A program made the position numbers and the translations under genes. 13,932 nucleotides of DNA, from NCBI GenBank assembly GCA_038258095.1, contig JBBSQE010000072.1, forward strand, positions 1-13,932, in the 5' to 3' direction. The notes beneath the pieces were generated by a model that had not been told where the DNA came from, did no database searches, and was given only the letters and a program-made list of their open reading frames with translations. Positions 6,384 to 12,471 of this stretch are shown in pieces. Positions within the stretch are counted from its first letter, which is position 1. Each line of letters begins with the position of its first letter. This DNA comes from JBBSQE01 sp038258095 (GTDB lineage Bacteria; Actinomycetota; Thermoleophilia; Solirubrobacterales; 70-9).

Positions 6384-6899
6384 TCAGATCGAGATGCCCG
6401 GGTCGAGCGCGTCCTCTGGATAGGACCCCTCACGAATCCCCGCCCGTCCCGCGGCCGTCGCCTTGCGCCCCGAGGCGGGGCCGAGCTTGGTGGCCGCACC
6501 GAGCCCCGTTGGAGGGACGTTGTTGTAGACGCTGTCGTAGGAGCCCGCGGGCACGAGATAGCTCTCGTGCCAGATGCCGACATCGCCGTTCGAGCCGATC
6601 TTCTTGTTGAAGGCGACCCAGGCCGGCCAGTGCGTCGCGTCGCGATTGCGGGCGTAGGCCTCGAGCTGATCGAAGGAGCGCCAGTACTGGACCACGGTCG
6701 GGCGGCGCGGACTCGCCAGGTAGAGATCGGCTCCGAGCAGGCCGGCCTCGGGACGCTCCTCCAGCTCGCGGAGCATCCTGCCCATCGCCAGGAACACGGG
6801 CACCCACCGCCGCGCCCGTAGGACTTTGTTGATCCGCATCCCGATGATGAAGACGACGAAGTCGCCCTCGATCTCGGCGGTCACGCGCTTGTCGATCAC
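6384..6899 (-). CDS. DUF4188 family protein (ferredoxin-like, monooxygenase-type fold)
   Basis: A 171-residue protein from GTG 6899. It matches the DUF4188 pattern: AEIEGDFVVFIIGMRINK near the N-terminus, VPVFLAMGRMLRELEE, then VQYWRSFDQLEAYAR, HWPAWVAFNKKIG and VGIWHESYLVPAG. The family resembles the dimeric alpha/beta-barrel fold of antibiotic-biosynthesis monooxygenases and phenylacetaldoxime dehydratases; no activity can be assigned from sequence. Residues beyond about 145 form a basic, low-complexity tail. The frame stays open upstream to a TTG at 6986, which would add 29 poorly structured residues; GTG 6899 gives the family's usual short lead into the first strand. A weak AAAGAGGGG lies about 16 nt upstream, rather far. 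The gene is convergent with the propeller gene and divergent from the membrane-protein gene. Confidence 0.8.
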   Translation of the reverse strand: MIDKRVTAEIEGDFVVFIIGMRINKVLRARRWVPVFLAMGRMLRELEERPEAGLLGADLYLASPRRPTVVQYWRSFDQLEAYARNRDATHWPAWVAFNKKIGSNGDVGIWHESYLVPAGSYDSVYNNVPPTGLGAATKLGPASGRKATAAGRAGIREGSYPEDALDPGISI

Positions 6900-7008
6900 C
6901 GCGGCCAGATCGCAACCCCTCTTTCCGGGTCTTGGATTCTCATCGCTCTGCCCCGCGTTGACGCCCGGAGCTGAACCTTCACTCAATCATGACCGCGGGC
7001 GCCGCCGG

Positions 7009-7021
7009 TAGTGTCGCCCCG
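7009..7021 (+). promoter_or_regulatory. Candidate leaderless -10 element for the membrane-protein gene
   Basis: TAGTGT (7009-7014) fits TANNNT and lies 7 nt before ATG 7022, which fixes that ATG rather than the upstream in-frame ATG at 6989 as the likely start. Confidence 0.42.
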
Positions 7022-7693
7022 ATGGGGGACCCTGAGAAGAGCGACGGACGGGCACCGGCCGGGCGGCTCGACATCCTGCACGGCAGGCTGGAGTTGCTCG
7101 CGACCGTCCTGCTCGCGGTCGCGGCGGTGGCGACGGCGTGGAGCTCCTATCAGTCGGCGCGCTGGAGCGGCGTGCAGGCGATCGACTTCAGCAAGGCCAA
7201 CGCCTCACGTGTCGAGTCAACCCGGGCGTCAACCGAGGCGGGGCAAGAGACGGAGGTCGACGTCCTGACCTTCACCCAGTGGGTGAACGCATACGCCGTC
7301 GGGGACACCCGTCTCGCGAACTTCTACTTCGACCGGTTCCGGGACGAGTTCAAGCCCGCCGTGCGGGCCTGGATCGCCACCAAGCCCTTGAAGAACCGCA
7401 ACGCTCCGCCGACGCCGTTCGTTCTGCCCGAGTACAGGCTCGCGAAGGACGCCGAGTCGCAGCAACTCGTGGCCGAGGCCGACCGGGCGAGCGCCGATGC
7501 GCTCCAATCCAATCAGCGCTCCGACAACTACGTGCTGGCGGTCGTCCTCTTCGCCTCGGCCCTCTTCTTCGCCGGCATCAGCACCAAACTCACGGTGCCG
7601 AAGCAGCGCGTCGCGCTGGTCGCGATCGGGTACATCCTGTTCATCGGGACCGTGGTGTGGGTGGTCACGTTCCCGGTGTCGATCTCGGTCTGA
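7022..7693 (+). CDS. Conserved membrane protein of unknown function, three predicted helices
   Basis: A 223-residue protein with one N-terminal membrane segment (about 20-42, LLATVLLAVAAVATAWSSY), a long polar central region (about 43-170) and two C-terminal membrane segments (about 172-190, VLAVVLFASALFFAGIS, and 197-219). The central region contains a probable helical stretch around FSKANASRVESTRAS and the segment FKPAVRAWIATKPLKN. I recognise the type as a widespread actinobacterial conserved hypothetical, but no function is known to me and no catalytic motif is visible. ATG 7022 is chosen because of the TAGTGT box 7 nt upstream. The last 29 nt overlap, tail to tail, the end of the MazF-like gene on the other strand. 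Confidence 0.75.
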   Translation: MGDPEKSDGRAPAGRLDILHGRLELLATVLLAVAAVATAWSSYQSARWSGVQAIDFSKANASRVESTRASTEAGQETEVDVLTFTQWVNAYAVGDTRLANFYFDRFRDEFKPAVRAWIATKPLKNRNAPPTPFVLPEYRLAKDAESQQLVAEADRASADALQSNQRSDNYVLAVVLFASALFFAGISTKLTVPKQRVALVAIGYILFIGTVVWVVTFPVSISV

Positions 7694-8054
7694 GGCCATT
7701 CGGAGGATCGATACCGAGGATCATCCCAAGCGCACGCTCGACCTCGTGCAGGGTGTCCGCTTCGGCCTCGCCCAGCCGGCGATGCAGACGTCTGCGAGCC
7801 ACCGCCCTGACGCCTCGGCACACAGCCACGCTTGCCCGCTCGATCCCTTCGCCGGGCGAGACCTCCGGCCGCAGCGGAGAAGTGGTGCGTGAGTTAGACA
7901 ACGGGACGACCACGATCAGCTCGTCCTCCAAGCCGGTCACTATCTGATCGACCGAGATCACGATCGCCGGGCGATTCTTGCCCGGTTCACCTTTGCGCGC
8001 GGCGCCGAGTGAGACGAGCCAGATCTCGCCCCGTCGGGGCTCAGCCGACGCCAT
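7665..8054 (-). CDS. MazF/PemK-type toxin, probable endoribonuclease
   Basis: A 129-residue protein starting at ATG 8054 (MASAEPRRGEIWLVSLG). The MazF/PemK fold is shown by RRGEIWLVSL at residues 7-16, the conserved GKNRPAIVIS (25-34) and the following VVVPLSN strand. Family members cleave single-stranded RNA at short recognition sequences, with catalysis depending on the basic residue of the GKxRPxxVI segment and a later Thr/Ser. The C-terminal region keeps the helix EADTLHEVERALGMILGI, which in MazF contacts the partner subunit. It is slightly longer than the usual 110-115 residues; the extra length lies at the C-terminus, which overlaps the membrane-protein gene by 29 nt. The start overlaps the antitoxin stop by 14 nt, as expected for a coupled pair. 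Confidence 0.85.
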   Translation of the reverse strand: MASAEPRRGEIWLVSLGAARKGEPGKNRPAIVISVDQIVTGLEDELIVVVPLSNSRTTSPLRPEVSPGEGIERASVAVCRGVRAVARRRLHRRLGEAEADTLHEVERALGMILGIDPPNGLRPRSTPGT

Positions 8055-8277
8055 CGCTCCGGGTCGCGTCCCACTCCCGCTCCTCATCCTCGACTGCAGC
8101 AATCCCGGCGTCTACCCGCGTCGCATCTCGCTCCGCGCGGAAAACCGCCTCCCTGGCGGCATCCTGGGCGAGATCGGACAGCATCGCCGATAGGGAAACC
8201 CCGCGCTGTCGCGCTTGGTCAGCGAGGAGGTCGCGGGTCGTTCGAGTGACCCTGATCGTGGCGGTCTCGGTGGGCAT
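8041..8277 (-). CDS. Ribbon-helix-helix antitoxin paired with the MazF-like toxin
   Basis: A 78-residue protein from ATG 8277. The N-terminus TETATIRVTRTTRDLLADQA has the beta-strand plus helix of a ribbon-helix-helix domain, followed by RGVSLSAMLSDLAQ as the second helix. The charged tail after residue 40 (VFRAERDATRVDAG onward) is the type of flexible segment that wraps the toxin. By family knowledge it should neutralise the adjacent MazF-like toxin and repress their shared promoter. ATG 8277 is preferred because a TATGCT box lies 8 nt upstream and GGAGA falls between. The gene overlaps the toxin gene by 14 nt. Confidence 0.8.
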   Translation of the reverse strand: MPTETATIRVTRTTRDLLADQARQRGVSLSAMLSDLAQDAAREAVFRAERDATRVDAGIAAVEDEEREWDATRSDGVG

Positions 8278-8316
8278 GCGTCTCCAGCATAGCGCCAACT
8301 CTTGTCGTCATGTCAA
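8278..8316 (-). promoter_or_regulatory. Promoter of the MazEF-type operon
   Basis: A consensus TTGACA (8316-8311) and a TATGCT (8291-8286) are separated by 19 nt, somewhat long, and the start codon follows 8 nt after the -10 box. GGAGA in those 8 nt could serve as a ribosome site. This is the only place in the window where both hexamers are clear. Autoregulation by the antitoxin is expected from the family. Confidence 0.55.
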
Positions 8317-8386
8317 GGCGACGGCTCGGGGCGACCGCTGTTTCGGGGACCGCCACACCCGAGCCCGTCAATCCGAGGTGATCGGC

Positions 8387-8400
8387 GACAATGCCGGGAA
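8387..8400 (+). promoter_or_regulatory. Candidate -10 element of the TfoX-domain gene
   Basis: GACAAT (8387-8392) lies 8 nt before ATG 8401. The surrounding block CCGAGGTGA-CGG-ACAAT-CCGG is repeated in front of the decayed copy at 9584, which supports its being part of the gene unit. Confidence 0.38.
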
Positions 8401-8739
8401 ATGGCCTACGACGAGGATCTCGCGAATCGCATCCGCGAGTTGATCTCCGGTGACCCCGGCATCACCGAACAGCGGATGTTCGGAGGCCTGGCCTTCTTGG
8501 TCGGCGGCAACATGGCGGTCGCGGCGAGCGGGCAGGGAGGCCTGATGGTTCGCACCGAGCCCGACGCCACCGCCGCCCTCCTCGACAGAGCGCACACTCA
8601 GCCGTTCGAGATGCGAGGCCGCGAGATGCGGGGCTGGCTGCGGGTTGCTCCCGAGGGCGTGCGGACCAAGCGCCAGCTCGAACCATGGGTCAAGCGCGGT
8701 GTCGCCTACGCCCGCTCGCTTCCGGCCAAGCGGCGCTGA
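8401..8739 (+). CDS. TfoX/Sxy N-terminal-domain protein
   Basis: A 112-residue single-domain protein matching the TfoX N-terminal domain: MAYDEDLANRIRELI, then the hallmark ITEQRMFGGLAFLVGGNMAV (about 21-40), LMVRTEP, and the C-terminal MRGWLRVAPEGV with the helix LEPWVKRGVAYARSL. In gammaproteobacteria, TfoX activates competence genes, but stand-alone N-terminal domains in actinobacteria have no established role and the C-terminal domain is absent here, as is usual for these short proteins. ATG 8401 has no Shine-Dalgarno sequence and follows a -10-like GACAAT by 8 nt. A closely similar but broken copy lies about 1.2 kb downstream on the same strand. Confidence 0.87.
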   Translation: MAYDEDLANRIRELISGDPGITEQRMFGGLAFLVGGNMAVAASGQGGLMVRTEPDATAALLDRAHTQPFEMRGREMRGWLRVAPEGVRTKRQLEPWVKRGVAYARSLPAKRR

Positions 8740-8846
8740 TCGCGAGCCCCGCAAAGTCCAGTGGCAACGGCAGTGTGGCTCTCGCTTACGAGACTGAGCG
8801 ACGCTGCAGGTCCGAGGAGCGACCTATAGGGGTGGCGAGCGGAAAG

Positions 8847-8866
8847 CGGGTGACGCGCGTCATCCG
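8847..8866. repeat. Inverted repeat between convergent genes
   Basis: TGACGCGCGTCA (8851-8862) is a perfect 12-nt palindrome; CGGG before and TCCG after extend it to 20 nt with one G-T pair. It lies in the 194-bp gap between the TfoX-domain gene and the haem-binding gene. It could be a terminator stem or a dimer-binding site; I see nothing else in this gap. Confidence 0.45.
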
Positions 8867-8933
8867 TCGGAGTGGCCTCCAGCGTTCTCGCGCCCCGGAC
8901 AATGTCGATGCCGCAGCCGGAAAGCCTGTCCCG

Positions 8934-9395
8934 TCAACCTCCGGGCGGAGGGTCCCTTCGGTAGAGGTCGGTAAGCCCGGCGATCAACTGCTGTTTCTCC
9001 TGGGCGGAGAGCTTCGCCGATGGATGTGCCAGCACATACTGGAGCGGGGGCATGCCCCCGCTCGATACCTGATCCACCAGCTCCCCGAGCTCCGGCTGCG
9101 GCTTGTCCCACTCGGAGAAGTTGAGCCGGCTCCGCCCACCGTCGACGTCGTTTTGGATCAGCCAGGAGACCGGGGCGATATTTGAGTACCAACGCCACCT
9201 GGTCAGGTTGCTGTGGCAGTCCATGCAGGATTGCTCGGCGATCTGTTCGGCAGGACCCGGGCCCCAGACCGCCGACTTCGTGACCGGCGGATTTGAATGG
9301 TCCCTTCCGTAGGGCACCAACTGGATGACCAGGAATAGGACGAAGAAGCCGGCCAGACCGGCCTTCAGCCATCCACGTCTCCCCGTCGGTCGCAT
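8934..9395 (-). CDS. Membrane-anchored haem-binding (cytochrome c-like) protein
   Basis: A 153-residue protein with a basic N-terminus and one membrane anchor (about 11-28, LAGFFVLFLVIQLV), so the rest should face the outside. It carries a single covalent haem motif, CMDCH at 57-61, followed by NLTRWRWYSNIAPVSWLIQND and, nearer the C-terminus, SGGMPPLQYVLAHPSAKLS, where the Met-Pro-Pro is the probable distal ligand. This is the layout of the Haem_bd family. A redox or haem-sensing role in the envelope is likely; no partner oxidase or cytochrome biogenesis gene lies nearby. ATG 9395 follows GGAGA with 10 nt spacing. Codons for GGMPP lie within a 22-nt perfect palindrome. Confidence 0.86.
   Translation of the reverse strand: MRPTGRRGWLKAGLAGFFVLFLVIQLVPYGRDHSNPPVTKSAVWGPGPAEQIAEQSCMDCHSNLTRWRWYSNIAPVSWLIQNDVDGGRSRLNFSEWDKPQPELGELVDQVSSGGMPPLQYVLAHPSAKLSAQEKQQLIAGLTDLYRRDPPPGG
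9042..9063. repeat. Perfect 22-nt palindrome inside the haem-binding gene
   Basis: GAGCGGGGGCA (9042-9052) is followed by its exact reverse complement (9053-9063), over the codons for the conserved GGMPP segment. G-run codons for Gly opposite C-run codons for Pro make part of this explicable by coding. Confidence 0.9.
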
Positions 9396-9487
9396 TACGC
9401 GCCAGTCTCCGGGCCGCTGCCCATCGTTTACTAAGTGGAGCGTGAGAGTTCTCTAATCGTCGACGGCGGCTTCGCATTCGTCACCGT

Positions 9488-9507
9488 CACCCGGGTTCGT
9501 CCGGGTG
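9488..9507. terminator. Hairpin upstream of the TfoX pseudogene
   Basis: CACCCGG (9488-9494) pairs with CCGGGTG (9501-9507) around GTTCGT. It lies in the 188-bp gap between the haem-binding gene start and the decayed TfoX copy. No T-run follows; the function is unclear. Confidence 0.35.
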
Positions 9508-9571
9508 GGTGGCAAGCCGGACTGAGCGGCCGACGCCGAGCGAGGACCTTTTCGGCGCCGAGGTGAGCGGC

Positions 9572-9735
9572 CACAATCCGGCCATGGCCTACGACGAGGA
9601 TCTCGCCAACCGCATCCGCGAGCTGATCTCCGGCAGCCTCGATATCACCGAACAGCGGATGTTCGGAGGCGCCAGCTCGAACCGTGGGTCAAGCGCGGTG
9701 TCGCCCACGCCCGTTCGCTGCCGGCCAAGCGGTGA
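9572..9735 (+). pseudogene. Decayed duplicate of the TfoX-domain gene, 184-bp internal deletion
   Basis: From ATG 9584 the sequence tracks the intact gene at 8401 without gaps to GGATGTTCGGAGGC (ending 9670), then jumps to CAGCTCGAACC, equivalent to base 8674 of the intact copy. The alignment offset changes from 1183 to 999, so 184 bp are missing. That number is not a multiple of three, so the original frame is lost; the ancestral stop survives as TGA 9733-9735. The -10-like CACAAT (9572-9577, 6 nt before the ATG) and the preceding CCGAGGTGA are also shared with the intact copy, so the duplicated unit included its promoter. The two parts differ by scattered, largely silent substitutions, suggesting that both copies were functional before the deletion. 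Confidence 0.9.
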
Positions 9736-9752
9736 TCGGACTCCGCGCCGCT

Positions 9753-10322
9753 TCAGTGGCCGACGTCGTAGACGGCGAGGGTGATGCCGTTGGGGTACGC
9801 GGCGTGCTCGACGAGGTCCAGCCGGCTGGGGCCTGTATCCGTACCGTCGGTGAACAGACGCTTGCCGGTACCGAGCACCACCGGGAAGACGAGGAGGTGG
9901 TAGCGATCAACGAGGCCGGCGGCGGCGAGGCCCTGGGCGAGAGTGGCGCTTCCGTGGACGATGATCGGAGCGCCGTCTCCCTCCCTGAGCCGGGCAACCT
10001 CGTCGATCGAGCCGACGATGGTGGTGGGCTGCCAACCCGGGTCGGTCTCGGTGATGGTGGTGGACACAACGAACTTCGGCATGGCGTTGTAGCCGGCGAA
10101 ATCCTCGGTCATTCCGGGCCACACCGGGGCGAACTCCTGGTAGCTGACTCGGCCCATGAGGAGCGCACCGGCTTCCTCCTGCTCACGGCCCTTGATCTCG
10201 TAGGCGGCGGGGTCGAAGTCGACCTCCTTGAAAGTCCAACCTGCGCGGGGGTGCTCCCCGCCGCCGGGCGAATCGATGACGCCGTCGAGGCTGATGAACT
10301 CGGTGACGATGAGGGTGCGCAT
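9753..10322 (-). CDS. Dihydrofolate reductase-like / RibD C-terminal-domain protein
   Basis: A 189-residue cytoplasmic protein of the RibD_C/DHFR-like family: MRTLIVTEFISLDGVIDSPG at the start (FISLDGV is the family hallmark), ALLMGRVSYQEFAPVWP (about 53-69), KFVVSTTI, APIIVHGSATLAQGL and VDRYHLLVFPVVLGTGKRLF. These segments form the NADPH-binding Rossmann-like core. Stand-alone members are widespread in actinobacteria and reduce various or unknown substrates; assignment to folate or riboflavin synthesis is not supported by neighbours. ATG 10322 follows GAGGAG (10332-10327) with 4 nt spacing, one of the few clear Shine-Dalgarno sites here. It lies 79 bp behind the DUF4143 ATPase gene on the same strand, with a TATAAG in the gap, so it probably has its own promoter. 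Confidence 0.9.
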   Translation of the reverse strand: MRTLIVTEFISLDGVIDSPGGGEHPRAGWTFKEVDFDPAAYEIKGREQEEAGALLMGRVSYQEFAPVWPGMTEDFAGYNAMPKFVVSTTITETDPGWQPTTIVGSIDEVARLREGDGAPIIVHGSATLAQGLAAAGLVDRYHLLVFPVVLGTGKRLFTDGTDTGPSRLDLVEHAAYPNGITLAVYDVGH

Positions 10323-10401
10323 GGTTCTCCTCGCTGTTGCGTTGGGCTGTGGCGTCTTATAGACCGGCCGCGTGGGCCATTCTCATCGCGATCAGGCGGA
10401 G

Positions 10402-11664
10402 TCAGGGCCCCAAGGATCCGATCGGGATGACCTGGATACCGTCGTCGCGAACGTAGCCGTAGCCGGTGCCGGTGATTACGCCGAGTACTGCTGGCTCTCC
10501 GCATTTGGCTGTGTCGATCTGTTTCGCGAAGCGCTTCAGTGAGTTCACTCCCTGTTCAATGAGACCAGCCCCCAGCTTGACCTCAAAGGCGGCCCAGCGG
10601 CCATCCGCACCCTGAACGATGGCGTCGGCCTCGTGGCCGTTGTTGTCGCGGTAATGCAGGACCTCGGCATCGCATGCCTGCGCGTAAACCCGCAGATCTC
10701 GGATGACCAGTGATTCGAAGAGGAATCCGAGGTATTTCAGGTCCTCGAGCAGAGGACCTGAACTCGTCCGTAGGGCAGCCACCGCCAGCGACGGATCGAC
10801 GAAATGTCGCTTGGCCGCACGTCGCAGCTGATATTTCGAGCGCAGGTGCGGCGCCCAAGCCGGCTGATCTTCGACGACGAAGAGGCGCCGTAGGGCGTTC
10901 AGGTATTCGCCGGCGGTGTCGTCCTTGAGTTCGCCATCGGCACCGGCGGCGTCGGCTGCGAGGACAGTCAAGGAGGTGGACGTAGCTATGTGCCGCGCGA
11001 GGCTGCGCATCAGGCGGGCCACCCTCCCCGGGTCGCGGTTCACGCCGTCGACGTTGTTGATGTCGGTGTTGCGAATCTCGTCCAGGTAGCCGCGGAGCCC
11101 GATCTGAGCCGCCTCAGCGCTAAGGCCGCGGCTAGCCGGCCAGCCACCATGAACGATCTCCTCCGCGAGGTCGCCAACGGCCAGTCCTGGATCGGGGGTC
11201 GACGCCCGCTCTCCCTCGATCAGGTGCGCTAGCGAGATCTGGCCGTTGCTCAGATCCGACTCGAACAGGCTGAGTGGCCGCATCCGCATCCGAGCGAAGC
11301 GGCCGGCACCTGTATGCCGGGTTTCGTCGTCAGCCGGAACGGCTGAGCCGGTGAGGACGAACTGCCCCGGCGAGTTGCGCTCATCAACTTCGTGCCGGAT
11401 TGCGTTCCAGATCGAGGGCACAACCTGCCATTCGTCGATCAGTCGTGGCGTTGCGCCCTCCAACACCAGCGACGGGTCGGCTGCCGCAGCGTGCTGGGCA
11501 TTAGTGTCAACGTCGAGTCGGACCGAGCTCATCGCCACTCGACTCGCGGTCTTGGTCTTGCCACAGGCCTTCGGCCCCTCGACCATGATCGCGCCGAGCG
11601 CGCTGAGAAGCGTCTCCAGTTGCTGATCGACAACGCGGGGAAGGTAGGGAACCATGGCAGGCAT
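10402..11664 (-). CDS. AAA ATPase with C-terminal DUF4143 domain
   Basis: A 420-residue protein from ATG 11664. It has Walker A GPKACGKT (residues 30-37), Walker B-like RLIDEWQ (74-80) and FVLTGSA as a sensor strand, the AAA_14 type of ATPase domain. A helical linker follows, then the DUF4143 region, whose GHEADAIV and AAFEVKLGAG give the D-ExK core of a PD-(D/E)xK nuclease-like fold. The family is common in accessory regions of bacteria and archaea; its biological role is not established, and nuclease activity is only a structural inference. The frame stays open upstream to 11802, but that stretch consists of 23-nt DNA repeats and a TACGAT box 6 nt before ATG 11664, so it is probably not coding. 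ATG 11655 is a further alternative. No partner gene is adjacent on the same strand upstream. Confidence 0.87.
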   Translation of the reverse strand: MPAMVPYLPRVVDQQLETLLSALGAIMVEGPKACGKTKTASRVAMSSVRLDVDTNAQHAAAADPSLVLEGATPRLIDEWQVVPSIWNAIRHEVDERNSPGQFVLTGSAVPADDETRHTGAGRFARMRMRPLSLFESDLSNGQISLAHLIEGERASTPDPGLAVGDLAEEIVHGGWPASRGLSAEAAQIGLRGYLDEIRNTDINNVDGVNRDPGRVARLMRSLARHIATSTSLTVLAADAAGADGELKDDTAGEYLNALRRLFVVEDQPAWAPHLRSKYQLRRAAKRHFVDPSLAVAALRTSSGPLLEDLKYLGFLFESLVIRDLRVYAQACDAEVLHYRDNNGHEADAIVQGADGRWAAFEVKLGAGLIEQGVNSLKRFAKQIDTAKCGEPAVLGVITGTGYGYVRDDGIQVIPIGSLGP

Positions 11665-11676
11665 CGGGATATCGTA
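11665..11676 (-). promoter_or_regulatory. Candidate leaderless -10 element of the DUF4143 ATPase gene
   Basis: TACGAT (11676-11671), part of the last 23-nt repeat unit, lies 6 nt before ATG 11664. The first unit carries an identical TACGAT, so repeats and promoter elements coincide. Confidence 0.42.
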
Positions 11677-11747
11677 GAGGATCGAGAGGGGAGTTTGTAG
11701 AGCTTCTGCCGGGGCAGATATAGAACTTTCGCGGGGGAGATCGTAGA
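11665..11747 (-). repeat. Four degenerate 23-nt direct repeats before the DUF4143 ATPase gene
   Basis: On the minus strand, TCTA-starting units begin at 11747, 11724, 11701 and 11678, exactly 23 nt apart. Their openings are TCTACGATCTCCCC, TCTATATCTGCCCC, TCTACAAACTCCCC and TCTACGATATCCC; the last runs into ATG 11664 and is incomplete. The latter half of each unit is variable. The 23-nt period is not a multiple of three, so this is a DNA-level repeat. Confidence 0.75.
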
Positions 11748-11820
11748 AAGGCCTACGAGGTGCCGGCAGCCGCAGCCCAGGTATTAAGGCCAACGGTCGC
11801 ACTCAGCCAGGGACCCTCGG

Positions 11821-11832
11821 TACGCTCGTGCC
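11821..11832 (+). promoter_or_regulatory. Candidate leaderless -10 element of the PAP2 gene
   Basis: TACGCT (11821-11826) lies 6 nt before GTG 11833; there is no Shine-Dalgarno sequence. A -35 box is not evident. Confidence 0.42.
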
Positions 11833-12429
11833 GTGGACTACACCGCTTTCAAGTGGATCAACGGGCTGAGCGGGAACTCATTTTTCGACTCGCTCATGAA
11901 GTTCCTGGCCAACGATCTGGTGATCGTGCTTGTCGCGGCGGTTGCCCTGACCTTCCTGATCCCTTGGCGAACCTGCCGACAGGGGCGCCGGAGTGGTGCC
12001 GTTCTCGGAACCGTTGCAGCGGGGCTGGCGCTTCTCATCGCTCAGCCGATCGCGCACCTGGTGGACCGAGCACGTCCATTCGTAGCCCACCCCGCTCACG
12101 CCCATCTCCTCATCTCGCGTTCCCCCGATCCCTCTTTTCCGAGCGATCACGCAACGGGCGCATTCGCACTGGCGTTCGGCATCTGGCTGTACGACAGGAC
12201 CATAGGCACCGTCCTGCTCGTCCTCGCCGGGGTACTCGCGTTTGCCCGCGTATTCGTTGGAACGCACTATCCAGGCGATGTGATCGCTGGGGCGTTGCTC
12301 GGCATCGGCGTCGCGTGGGCCCTGTTTCTTCTTTCTCCAAGCCGTCGATTGGTGGAAGGGTTCGCCCTACTGACCGGGGCGCTCTGGGACCGACTGGTCG
12401 GACGCTTGCCCTTTACTCGCCCCGCCTGA
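11833..12429 (+). CDS. PAP2 phosphatase, probable undecaprenyl-diphosphatase (BcrC-like)
   Basis: A 198-residue membrane phosphatase with about five hydrophobic segments. The three PAP2 motifs are visible: DRARPF (residues 78-83, motif 1, without the leading Lys in the usual place), SFPSDHATG (101-109, motif 2, H106 as acid/base) and ARVFVGTHYPGD (138-149, motif 3, with R139, nucleophile H145 and D149). The SFPSDHA form of motif 2 and the GTHYPGDV form of motif 3 resemble BcrC-type enzymes that dephosphorylate undecaprenyl pyrophosphate on the outer face of the membrane, recycling the lipid carrier for cell-wall synthesis and giving bacitracin tolerance. Other lipid phosphates remain possible. 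GTG 11833 is set by a TACGCT box 6 nt upstream. The gene is divergent from the DUF4143 ATPase gene and convergent with vapC. Confidence 0.87.
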   Translation: MDYTAFKWINGLSGNSFFDSLMKFLANDLVIVLVAAVALTFLIPWRTCRQGRRSGAVLGTVAAGLALLIAQPIAHLVDRARPFVAHPAHAHLLISRSPDPSFPSDHATGAFALAFGIWLYDRTIGTVLLVLAGVLAFARVFVGTHYPGDVIAGALLGIGVAWALFLLSPSRRLVEGFALLTGALWDRLVGRLPFTRPA

Positions 12430-12442
12430 CATCGGAGGCCTC

Positions 12443-12464
12443 CTGGGTCGGCCGCTTCACCCAG
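12443..12464. terminator. Hairpin between convergent PAP2 and VapC genes
   Basis: CTGGGT (12443-12448) pairs with ACCCAG (12459-12464) around a 10-nt GC-rich loop, directly preceded by the palindrome GGAGGCCTCC (12434-12443). It sits in the 42-bp gap between two convergent stops and could terminate both transcripts. No T-tract is present. Confidence 0.45.
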
Positions 12465-12471
12465 AGCCCGG

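Noticed and set aside
9509..9784. An intact 91-residue protein from the second TfoX copy
   Set aside because: After residue 30 of the TfoX match the frame differs from the ancestral one and yields Ser/Arg-rich sequence; the ancestral frame and stop are recoverable only by assuming a 184-bp deletion.
9684..10430. A 248-residue open frame on the plus strand across the DHFR-like gene
   Set aside because: The minus strand encodes a full RibD_C-type protein with a Shine-Dalgarno site; the plus frame has no domain signal.
11665..11747. CRISPR array
   Set aside because: The repeats are degenerate, only 23 nt from start to start including the variable part, and no cas genes are present.
11665..11802. 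N-terminal extension of the DUF4143 ATPase to an upstream start at 11802
   Set aside because: The stretch is made of 23-nt DNA repeats and promoter-like boxes and encodes no conserved-looking sequence; ATG 11664 directly follows a -10 box and leads into the ATPase domain.
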